From Utricularia gibba (taxonomy: Eukaryota > Streptophyta > Magnoliopsida > Lamiales > Lentibulariaceae), in NCBI GenBank assembly GCA_002189035.1, contig NEEC01000002.1:2294001-2358000 (forward strand): a DNA stretch of 64,000 nucleotides, given 5' to 3'. Position 1 is the first letter of the stretch. Each line of letters begins with the position of its first letter. Below the pieces are notes generated by a model, which saw nothing but the letters and a program-made list of their open reading frames with translations, was not told the origin of the DNA and made no database searches. The translations under genes were made by a program, and so were the position numbers. Shown here in pieces: positions 36,333-47,400 of this stretch.

Positions 36333-39038
36333 ATGGCGCAGAGTAATTGGGAAGCCGATAAGATGTATAGATCTTGAACTTTTATTTCGCTTAGATCTAA
36401 ATAATTCATTTCATTATGAATTTAATGCATGATGCTGCAAATTGACACTTGTTGCAGACTATTGACTTTTCATTTTCACCTTTCCTGACCAATGTGACGC
36501 ATGTGTGTATTTACTCTAGTGTTATACACGCTGATTAAGGGTATTTATATTTCTCTATAGGCTTGATGTCTACATTCATGATTATCTGTTGAAGAGAAAG
36601 TTGCATAATTCTGCCAAAGCATTCATGACAGAAGGAAAAGTGGCATCTGATCCTGTAGGTAAGCAATGTTTCTGTGAAGCAGCTCTTCTGCGACATTGTT
36701 TTTGAAAATAACCGTTATCTGTTTTCTGAGTACTTGAATCTGAACTATGTTGTAGCTATTGATGCACCTGGAGGGTTTCTTTTTGAATGGTGGTCTGTGT
36801 TTTGGGATATTTTCATTGCAAGAACGAATGAGAAGCATTCTGAGGCAGCTGCAGCATATATAGAGGTTCGGAAAAATTTTTATAAATGCCTTTGTTTTTC
36901 ATTTGATTAAATGCCATGTGATTTACACACATATACAATTAATTTTAGACACAGCATCTAAAAGCAAAAGAACAGCAGCTGCAACTACACCAGTTTCAGC
37001 TTATGCAGCAGCACAATTTACAGCGAAGGGATCCTAGCCATTCTCCACTGGGCCCCTTGTCCTCTGATGGAATTGTTGGGCAACAATCTGCAAGTTTGTT
37101 AGCAATGAAAATGTATGAAGAACGGATGAAACACCCAAATTCCATGGATTTGGAGGCATCTCTGGGTCTGATTGATCCTAATAGGATGGCACTTCTGAAG
37201 GCGCCATCGAATCAACAAGGGTCAGTTTTCTGATAAAACAACTGACCATCTTTGAAGGGTTAATGAGTCCTTTTCTTCGGTAATGTCTTTGATTCAGACA
37301 AATGATGCAAGGAAACACTGGGAGCATGTCTGCTGCTTTGCAGCAAATGCAAGGGCGCCCTCAGCTTGCCAATGTAATTTATGTTTGATTGTTTCTCTCT
37401 GCTTTCATTTTCTCTTTATTTTGGTTGCAGTGAGACCCAGTGTATACATATTTTCTGTAGGACATCAAACCAGAGGTCAACTTTGGTGGCACACAGAAAA
37501 CGCTGCCTGTGGACCCATCATCTATGTACGGGCAAGCAATTCTTCAATCAAAATCTGGACTTGGCAATGCAGGTCTGCTAGATGTTCGTAGCCCTTTTTT
37601 TCTCTGTAATTGTTGTCAATAAGATGGTTGCGGAAAATAACTTGTCATTCATCTGCTGTTCACTTTCACCCTGTTACTTTTTTAATGTATAATGGAGCGT
37701 TATACTCATTCCAGGGTTAAACCAGGGTGTAAGTGGTCTCCCCTGAAGGGTTGGCCACTGACAGTGAGTTCCTGATCTCCTTGTTTGTCACATTTCCTGC
37801 CTTTTCATGCCAAAAGAAGCACTAACAAAATCTTGTAATGATTTGGCAGGGAATTGACCAACTAAGACCAAATTTGGGTTTACAAATGCAGAACCCCGCA
37901 ATGCAGTCTCAGAATCAGTTTCTTTTGGCATCACAACAGCAACAGGCTCTGACGCAAGCTCAGTCACAGGGGAACATGGGAAACTCTAGTAACTATGGAT
38001 TGGAAGGATTGCAAAGAGGAAACTTCAGCGCAAAAGATGGTCAGCCATCTAGAAATGATGGCTCTATTTGCTCTCCAGCTCAGTCGAATTCACCAAAGGT
38101 TGTGACATTTGTAGATGTTTTTAGTGCTGTAGATGTTGTCTTGTTTTTTTTTCCTGAAAGCTGTTCTATAGCGTAAATTCTTATTATCCATTTTTAAATA
38201 GTGAAGATCTGTTAATGATTAGGATCTTCCTGCATTATGACACGAATGATATTATTTAAAATTGTTACCGAAGGTTTGACTTTGGTAGTATGTTTCTTCT
38301 CTTGTTTTCGCTTCTCCAAGAAAAGTGCTTCAGTTACATATTTGAAACTGTAGAAGTTTGCTTCTTAAGAGTTTTATTTTAACTTAGTTCAAATCATGAA
38401 AGCAGATGAAAATGACACAGATGCAGCAGCCAGCGCCTTCTCGCCAGGAGCAGTTGCAGCAACAACAGCAGATGCAGCAAGTAAGCTGAAATCACAACTC
38501 TCGACCCGTTTATTGATTAATGCCCAAGGGATTGCTAGCCTTCCTGTTTCAAAATGACTTCATTTCAACTCTTGGCTCATACATCTTTTGTTGTTTGTCT
38601 TGAAACAGAATAACAGGAAAAGGAAACAACATTCTTCGTCTGGACCAGCAGATAGTACAGGTACAGGAAATACCACCGGCCCTTCACCCAGCTCACCACA
38701 ATCTTCACACACCCCTGGAGATGGGATGACTACGGCTAGCAGCCTGCAGCATGTGAACATGGTGTCGAAGAATATGATGACATATGGCACTGATGGAGCT
38801 GGTGCATTTGCATCATCCACCAATCAGCTGGTAACCCTCTATTCTAGCTAATGAGAAGCTTGAGGATCAACCACACCCTAATTGATTATGCTCTTCATGT
38901 AGGATGATTTTGAGAACTTCGGAGACATTGGATCTCTGGATGACAACGTGGAGTCCTTGTTGTCGTCTGATGGGGATGCTAATTTATATGGCTCCTTGAA
39001 ACAACCTCTCACGGATCATAAGATGCAGACTTCCAGAG
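36333..39038 (+). pseudogene. LUH: LEUNIG_HOMOLOG corepressor, 5' half only (LUFS plus Gln-rich region), WD40 repeats missing
   Basis: LUH/LUG are Groucho/Tup1-type corepressors. Exons: 36333-36364, 36561-36658, 36756-36865, 36949-37220, 37298-37373, 37461 to about 37570, 37715-37763, 37850-38098, 38405-38480, 38609-38830, 38903-39038. They encode the LUFS/LisH domain ([40 protein letters not shown]), the Gln-rich middle, GLPLKGWPL, NNRKRKQHSSSGPA and DDFENFGDIGSLDDNVES. The exon ending at 39038 should splice to the first WD40 exon. A candidate acceptor at about 39260 gives only VSFIE-like residues, then the similarity stops. No WD40 exon appears before KRP at 41717. There is also a one-base loss at 37740-37743 (CTCCCCTGAAG; one more C needed for GLPLKGW), giving an early TGA. 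Confidence 0.85.
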
Positions 39039-41616
39039 GTGGTTCTATTTAACTCATTGGCTGGCTTTGGACTTACCTGCCTACCTACCCTTGTTGTAGC
39101 ATCTTCTTAATAACCGTGCTTCTCCATGCTTTTACCCTGAACCTCGTTGACTCATTCCTTCACTTTCGTTTGAAGCTAACTACCTTTTCACCCATGGAAA
39201 CCTTGCACTGAATCTGTATGATATGTCTCACAGCAAAGTGGAACTTTTTCTTTTTCAGTGTCTTTCATTGAAGGTATGCATTCCTTTGTAAAACACTATG
39301 AAACAGTCGAATGTATTCGAATGCGAAGGTTATTCGTGTCATGCTTATGCAACTTAGCTGCATGCTTGCTTCTGATTATCTGCTCTCTGAAAGATCACTA
39401 TCAGATCCAAGTTTTAAACTTGGGGCCGTACGACGTGTTACGACATCGTCTGACTGTTGAATTGGGGAGAGAGATTAGGGCACGGATTGACGCCAATGGC
39501 ATTTTTTAAAAAGTTCGGTATTCGGGCCACAATTCCCGCGCCTCTTCGGTCGTCTTTTTGGTTTCTACGACGATTGTCGGAGACATGGAGTGGATGGAGC
39601 GGAGGATGTTTCCGATGCGTTTGTTTTTGCCGGTAATTGTTCATTCTCGGTCAACGTTGTCTTTTTTGGTTTCTTGTCTAAGGCGAACGCCTGGATCTGT
39701 TTGTGTTGCTCTAGCCTAAGGTATTTCTTTTTCGTGTTTTTGTGAATCGCAGTTGGTTCAGCGTCACCGGAATGGCGGAGGAGCTCCTTTGTGGCTGTCG
39801 ACAATGGTTATCTGCGTGCCACTGTTTCGTCGTAACGAATAATAGACAGCGGCCGTTACACACGCCTAGCAATTGGGGCTGGGGAACAAGTCTCTCACAT
39901 CTGGGGTTCACCAGTGTTCATCTTTGATTGCGCAGGAAAAAAGACGAAGGATGTGCGTGGGGTCAGGGGCCTGCCTCGAACAACGGGCAGTGCTGCAGCC
40001 GCAGCAGAACCGAGGAGAAGAAGGTGAGTGAGTTTCAGTGGAGTTGCCTTGACATGTCGAGCACTTAGATCCATGACAGGATACGGATGCGAATAACATG
40101 AATGAGTAATGATGGGGCGGGTTGGGGCGTCGTCATCATCTCGCTTGTGCTTTTTGAATTCGTTGCTTGCATGATTCTGATTCAACACCAAACGGCACTA
40201 GCTTTTTGGCGGGAAAACTACTCTGAAGATTCTCCCTTCCTGGGGAGACGAGCTACGTGCGGTATACAGTGCAGTACAGGTACTGCTCTCTCCCTCAATA
40301 ATTTGCTTTGCTCACTGTGCACTTGCCATAATCACATGAAATTTCCTTGCCTGCCACCACATGCTTGAATAATCAAAGTTTTTGGGGGGGTTCCAATGGA
40401 AAACCCTTTGAAATCCACTTGAAAAGTTTGGCAAAGACAAAAGATCATTGTCCCATCCCCACTATGTACGCCTTTCTTTCTGCGTGTTGACATTGGAGAA
40501 AAGGGGGTGTAGCATCACCCCACAGTGGGAGAAATCAAGAAACCGGCTCATGGCCACACTACTCCCCCCCTGTCCCATGATTTTTCACCACATCTACTCT
40601 CAATCCTTGTTTAAACAGGAATGACAGCAGAAGCAGAAGCAGGTGCCGGTATTTGTGGCGAAAAGCCAAAGGCAGTGAAGGCTGAGTGCACCTCGAAAAG
40701 AAGAGCAGCAGCATTTTTAAAAGACTCGGTGTTTCAGGCAGGCAGGGTTTTTTGGGGTTTGGGGTTTAGGGTTTTGGTTTGGGATCAGGGCTCTCTCCCA
40801 TCTCATCTCATGTCACCTCCACATGTTTCAAATTCTAAGGATGACATGACTTTTGAGAAGGTGGGGAAACCCCCTTTTCGTTGGTAGTAGATAAAGTTGA
40901 GAGTTCTTAGGTTAAGGAATCTTTTCCTCCATTTTCAATACCTCATTAGAATCAACACTTCATTTATCTCAATCATATTAGATATAAGATTATTGAGATA
41001 CCCAAAATTTACGTAAAAAAAATATAATATTTAATATGTTAGTGAAATTATTTTATATTTTTTATTATAAAAATGTGTATTTAGTTCCACTCGTAAAATA
41101 GGTTTCTAAAATGATATGTATCAAATATAATTAGTCTTCAAGATTTAGGATCCGTTTGATTAGCTGGAAGAGAATAAATGGATTTAATTTTATTTGGGAT
41201 AAAAAAATACTTCATCAGTTAGATAGTAAAAAATCAATTTTTCTTTTGGGGATATTTTTATTATTTGTTTCATAATTTTAATGAATTATTCCTTATTCAT
41301 ACATAATTTAACCACCAACTAATTAAAAAAATTAAAAATAAAAAAGTTCATGTATTTTAGGCGTAGGTTATAGGCCTTCAATTTTGTAGCCCACTTTTGT
41401 AATAAGACAAAATAGGGAAGACATTTGGGAAATTTTATCTTTAGCTTTTGTAAAAATAATAAAATAAAATAAATTAGTTGTCAAGGTGGGTCCCACATTG
41501 TGAAAATTAGCCCTAACTTTTAGGGAGAAACCCTAATCACGGAATTCCCAATTTCTTTTCCCCTTTTAGTGCCCGCTCGCCCTCCCTCCCTCTCCCTCTT
41601 TCTCTCTTCTTTCTTT

Positions 41617-41659
<43 letters not shown>

Positions 41660-41716
41660 CTCTTTGTTACGAACTTCGGGCTTCTTGTCATCCGGACACA
41701 GAAGACTGTGTGAGTG
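39039..41716. other. Region after the LUH break and KRP promoter
   Basis: No WD40-coding exon, other gene or RNA was recognised. From about 39275 the sequence is no longer LUH-like. A short telomere-like stretch (GGGGTTTAGGGTTTTGG) lies near 40755-40780. An AAACCCTAA telo-box near 41528, an AT-rich patch and CT-rich DNA precede KRP. The remainder looks like ordinary spacer. Confidence 0.45.
41624..41654 (+). repeat. CT microsatellite in the KRP 5' UTR region
   Basis: About 15 CT units ending some 60 bases upstream of the KRP ATG, within a longer CT-rich stretch (about 41570-41660). CT-rich 5' UTRs are common in plants and can affect expression. Confidence 0.8.
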
Positions 41717-43399
41717 ATGGGGAAGTACATGCGTAAGCCTACAGCAAAGCATGAGGTTGCAGTGATGGATGCGCTGCATTTGCCGCCTTCCGCTGGCGTC
41801 CGGACCCGGGCAAGAACTTTAGCTATTCAGGCGCAAAGATTGGATTGTCTCGAGCTCCGTTCCAGGTGTCTTGAGAAGCCACCGCAATTACTTAGGCGAC
41901 ACCAGCAGCAATGTCTCCGGAGTTCGAATGGGAAGACGACTGCCCCTGAACGGGGCGTTGCCAGTAGAGAAAATGAAAACTCTCAACCTGGTTGTACTTC
42001 GGGGACCCACGGTATGCATTTGGGTCCTCATGCATGGAACACTAGTGAAGATGGAGCATACGTCGGGAGGAAGGGTGGCGGACTCGAATTTTTGAATTCG
42101 GAGACTGAGGACTCTTGCGGAGAAAACAATTTGGAAGCCCGGGACAGGTATTGGTATTTCCTCTAGTACTTGTATTTAATTTTTTCGAGTTCTTGGATGC
42201 TTGTAAACTTGTTCGCCTGGTAATTTTTTCTTCGAACTGCTTGTGAACGGGTTTTCTTAGTTATCCGTTTTCAAGTTAAAAAAGGTAACTTTGATGTATA
42301 CCAAAGATAGAATATTTTCTCTTTTGATACTTTGTGTTTTTAGAGTTTTCCCGGAAAACAGTACTTTGGAAATAGACTCTGCCATCAGTTTTTTTTTTTT
42401 TTTTGGGTATTGTGGGTTGATCTTACTCCATAGCGTCGTCCTTAGTCTCTGCTAGCTTCATTTTGGGTGACTGTATCCCCCTTTATTTTGGGTGGTTTTC
42501 ATACATAGCTCTTACGATGTCTTGCAAGAACACTTGTACATTACTCTGCTCAAAGCTGCAGGGTACTTGGATATTCTTCTATGCGTGTTATTATCTTTTT
42601 CAGTTTCCCTACTTCTCTGAGCCAATTGCTCTGGGTAGGCTTTGATGTTCTCAGCAGGGGTGTTTTGAAATCATCCTAGAAAGGACTGTTGAAACGATTA
42701 CATGGAGAATATTTCTCATGTTTGAACCTTTTTTCAATCACCTGATAGCTGTAGCTTGTGGCCTGTGGATTAGATTCTCAGACGAGTAAATCCAAAAACT
42801 CACGGACTCATTTCCGTACCCCTCCTGTTGACTCATGATTCACATACGATCCTTTGATTTGACCAAGTGAAATTAATGTTGTCTGCACGTATTTCTCATT
42901 TTTGTTCGCTATGCGCGGAGTGTCCAAGGACCACATAAAAGTTAGCATTTTAAAGGGATATCTGCTTTTGAATATCATGTGAATCTGCAGATTGATGATG
43001 ACGCTATTTTTTCCCATATTATATGAAGATCTGTATATTTGCCACAGTAGAACCAGAGAAAGCACCCCATGTAGCTTGATCAGAGGTGCAGATGCGGTTA
43101 CAACTCCAGGATCTTCAACAAAGGGGAGAAGCCCTGCTGCCGTGCACCTGCGGGTCCAAAATAAATACCTCAGAAATGTTCCTACATCTCTTGAAATGGA
43201 AGAGTTCTTCTCCCATTATGAACGAAAAGACCAGCAAGACTTCATGGACAAGTAGGAATCCTTTCCCACATCTGCAACTCTTACCAAATTAGACAGCCAT
43301 GTTCCAACAGATTCATGTCTTTGCAGGTATAACTTCGACATCGTAAATGACACGCCGCTCCCGGGGCGTTTTGAGTGGGTGCAGGTAGCCGGAGACTAG
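41717..43399 (+). CDS. KRP: Cyclin-dependent kinase inhibitor of the KRP/ICK family
   Basis: Binds and inhibits cyclin/CDKA complexes in the nucleus, slowing the cell cycle and promoting endoreduplication. Three exons: 41717-42147, 43048-43251, 43327-43399; 708 nt, 235 residues, phases consistent (the second intron donor GTAGGA follows ATGGACAA). The N terminus MGKYMRKPTAKHEVAVMD and GVRTRARTLAI are KRP-typical. The C-terminal cyclin/CDK-binding core is intact: MEEFFSHYERKDQQDFMDKY, then NFDIVNDTPLPGRFEWVQV. A TRESTPCSLI motif starts exon 2. Closest paralogue undecided; KRP3 or KRP6/7 are possible. Confidence 0.93.
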
Positions 43400-44412
43400 A
43401 TGCATCATCAGTCACAAGAGTGCTGGAATGAAGCAGGTTTAGCATTTGACCACTGCAGTTCCTAGTTCCTGGAACATCTGAGCAGGTGGCTGCTGTTAGT
43501 GATCTGTAGAATACCGGCCGACCGAGGTTGCCTCCCTCAGCAATCCCGGAGTCAGTAGATTGGCCACATAATGTAGAAGTTAGGTTCTTTTTTCACTTGG
43601 TTTCCTCAGTGGACATGGCTGTATGAATCTAAGTGTCAGTTGTTAAAATTTGAATTTCCGAGGCAGGTGGATGGATGGATAGAGACATTGAAGTAAAATG
43701 TTGGCCCGAAAAGGACACTGTTTGTGGCCGGTTGTGGGGACACCCCAATTCTCAACGAAGGCCTTCAGGCCCACTGATGCCTGCACGGCCCACGGCATCC
43801 GTGTTGCTTTCTTGAGGCCCAAATTAGGCCCATAAATGCCCCGTTAGTTGACTATCTGTTGTAAGGCCCATGTGTAAGATCATTTAGGCTAAAGTGCATT
43901 GTCTTATCTTCGTTTTATATGATATTATTTAATTTAATTATTCAATTCTCATAATTTTTATGCTTTTTCTTTTTACAAAATTTTTTTTAAACAAAATTAG
44001 AAAAACCTCTCAATTTAAACACATTTCTTCTCTCGTCTGTAATTAATATAAGATACTGTAAAAAAACTCATTACCTTACAAATACACAACTTTCATCCTT
44101 CTTTTTGCTTTAATCCTTGACGGTCCCTCCCTGGTCTGATCTCGACGGTTAAATCGAGGAGACAAACACTAGTGAATTGGGAGGACATTTTTGCTTTCGT
44201 GGGGTGGAAGATGAACTGTTTCCTTTCAGTTCTGGATCTGGCAATTCTCATGGCATCAGCCAAAATGCAGTAGTAACTTAAACATGGGGTTACAAGGAGC
44301 TGGAGCTCAGGATATAAATGGACTCCAACTCACCAGTCAGTCAGCAAGAAGAACAAACAAGAGTGGTGGCATGAAAAGGGCCATGGGATCAGTCCATCAG
44401 ACTCCTCTCCCA
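43400..44412. other. Convergent intergenic region KRP / callose synthase
   Basis: Lies between two 3' ends. It contains an unexpected GGCCCA cluster (listed separately) and AT-rich DNA. An open frame at 44284-44601 on the plus strand is antisense to the callose synthase last exon and is not called. Confidence 0.5.
43745..43875 (+). promoter_or_regulatory. GGCCCA (site II-like) cluster between convergent genes
   Basis: Five GGCCCA words within about 120 bases (AGGCCCACTG, CGGCCCACGG, GAGGCCCAAA, TAGGCCCATA, AAGGCCCATG). In this window such clusters otherwise lie upstream of genes; here the flanking genes converge, so the cluster has no obvious target. It may drive an unseen non-coding RNA, perhaps antisense to one of the flanking genes. 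Confidence 0.45.
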
Positions 44413-47400
44413 CTACTCCTTGTTCCTCGAGGATCTGCCTTTTCTATGCCCACCAAGAATGCGGGAAATCTGGAGACCTCGGCTGAAAGCTTGGTTGAAG
44501 AGCATTCGTGTCTGGAACTCGGAGACAAAGGGGAACCACGCCAGAAACGCCACCGGCGTGAAGAGGAACAGCCCCATAACGATCTCGTAGCCGCGAGCTA
44601 GAGTTTTGACAGATCCCCAGAATCCAGCCTTCTGCACTACAGGCTTGCATGCTTGTGCGATCTTGTGACAAAAAAAAAAAAAAAAAAGTCATTTGAAGGC
44701 TAGCAAACAGAGAATGTAAAAGATGCAGTGGGAGAGGATGTGGGGGTTCAACTCACCAGAAGTAAGCCCCAACCAGTAGGCATGAAGGCAAGCACACAGA
44801 CTACTATGTCTTGCATGGTCATGTGAGGGAGAGCGATCAGGATTGCAAGGATGGAGACGAATGTGACGAAGATCAAGCCCTTTATGAGACGGAACACTAA
44901 CTGAAAATTGGCACTGAATTTCCTTCGTCCGACTGAAATCGTCTGTGAAATAGAGGAATCATTGATCATTATCCCTAACAAGCACCAGAAAAAGTCATGC
45001 CCCTAGATGAAAAAAACAATTCACTCACTTTCAAGACAAAGAGAATCAGGAAGATCACCAGCCAGGATATGCCATACACCTGCAATGGATTGATTATATA
45101 GTGCATTCCTTGAAAGATTATGATAAAGAAGCTGGTTGAGGTATAAATACATGACAGTTCACATACCAGAACACTTTGGTTGTTCTTGGTGAGGTTCAAG
45201 TGGTACACAAGCCCGTACTGATAGATGAAGAACCTTAATGATAAGAGTATCTCAGCAGCGATACCACGTTTCCCGGAATGACGGAGATGATCTTGCTCCT
45301 CTTCCCACCAAGATTCCCAACTTTTCTCAGGGGGACACCGATGCCTCCTCTGTTACTGATCCACTTATTCCAGTCCGTCCAATCATCAACTATTTTTTGC
45401 CATTCGAATCCGGAAGGATTGAAGAGAAAGGGAGCAAAGAGCCAGGTTCCAACCATAAACCACATAGAAACGGTAATTAAAATGTATGCAACGGCACCTC
45501 TGTATGACTGACCAAATATTTGGTAAACAATTAGTAGCAGCATCAACTCAAGGCCTTGACAAAGTGACTTCGAGAATACAGCCGGTAGTTATCAGCAAAC
45601 TTCGCATGGAACACCACGAACCCTCTACCGGTAGGCCTATATTGAGCACCTCCATGAAGCAATGTCCTTCCATAATAATGGGTCTTAGTTCCGAGTGAAA
45701 ATGTGAAAAAAACTGGTGCCAGCTGCAGCTGCATTAGTATGAATTCACTCAATGCTGTACGGAAACCCCTCTCCAGACCAATTTCCATCATCATGGGAAG
45801 AGCCATCAAAAATCCAATTTGGACGAAAGACTGAGAAGCTAAAGCAACTTCAACTGATTTATTTTCCCTAATCGCTGGCTGCATGAGTATGCCCTTCTCA
45901 AGACCACTGAGAACAAGATAAAGCCGACCATAAAGGAAAACATAAACTGTGAGCACAGTTACCTGCCATAAGAGGCACAGTTTTCAGGAACAGGATTAGA
46001 TACTGAAAAGTAGATATTCTGAAGCTTGTAAATCGTACCAAGGTACTGAAGTAAAAGCCAATGGTAGTAAAGTAGCATGACAACATCCTAAAGAAGTCAA
46101 AGCGATGGCCCAGCCTATACAAATCTCGGCTTAATGTTTGCTCCCCATTCCCATTGCCAATTTTTGCTTCAAAGAGAGAGATCTGATTAAGACCGACATC
46201 CCTTCCCTTGCCAACTTGAATATACTCATGATGGGTTACATTGCCTTCCCGGAGAGTAGAATTGAAGCCTGCACAAAGAATTTCCATATAAGTCACGCAG
46301 CATTCTAAATACCAAGAATTTGAATGAATTTTGAAAACATCATGAACGTACCTGCAAATATATCCTCACTCAGGTTGATAATCTTGGAGGCTTTGCTGAC
46401 TCCTCCTCGTGTAAGGTGAAACAGTCTATCAAAGATATCAGGATGCCCATAGTGAAACCGAACTCTGCACGAAGAAAAAACACGTTTCTGTAAAAAACTG
46501 ACTAGAAATGGATGCATAACATATTGAGATAACTCACTTTAGGGGGTTCGCTAGCAACCTCTGGCCTATGGTAACAAAACTTGTCTCTTGATTAGACATA
46601 AACCAAGCTAGGGAAGAAACACTGCATAGAAAGGAAAAACATTTTTTCTCTTGGTTGCCATATGATCAAGAAAAACATTTTTCAGCTGAACAAGGAGATA
46701 ATTAGAGGACCTTCCAGTGAAGATATGCTCCCTTAGTCCAAGAATTGAAGGATATCTCACATCATGCTTTTTAAGGAATTCTTGAAGCAAGTTTCTCATT
46801 TTCAGAGCTTCTTCCATATAGTTATCCTGTAGGTCATTTTTTAAATAGTTAGTTGAATGAACGGGCATAGGAGCAAAAGTTAACAACATGCCTGATTCAT
46901 ATCAATTGTCTGCAATCCTTCTCCACGTGTAAAAATTATCGCATGATTCTGATTCTCAGGTTTCCCTTCACCCAAGATAGCTGGGCCTGGGAGTTTTATA
47001 CGGTAGATAGTCTACCAAAGCCACCAAAAAAAAAAAAAAAAAAACTCAGTAGAACTTTTAAATAAATAGCATATATGGATGTGCATTAACTCTTGAAATA
47101 CCCACAAGGTGTGCAGATAAAGACGCATCACATTTTATTGTTCAGTACTTCAGATTAAAATACAATTGATACATGTAGAGCAAGCTAATGTTTCTCATAC
47201 AGGCAAAATAATCATGGAGAATCACGGAAATATATTGACCATGCAACAATTCTATGACATGGAAATGCAGAAAGTACATTAAAAGACTCGGCCCAACCCC
47301 TCTGGTTATTGCCCTTACCATATATATATATATATATGTTATTCTAGAGCTTGCTAACCTGATCCAGATTCTGTCCCGGTTCAGAAGAGTTTGACTTTGG

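Noticed and set aside
39258-39509. Frame after the LUH break as a possible replacement C terminus
   Set aside because: It contains no WD40 pattern and cannot be joined with confidence; treated as non-coding beyond about 39275.
40750-40785. Interstitial telomeric repeat
   Set aside because: Only one or two imperfect TTTAGGG units; not an array.
44284-44601. 105-codon plus-strand frame at the callose synthase 3' end
   Set aside because: Antisense to the last callose synthase exon, whose translation is conserved.
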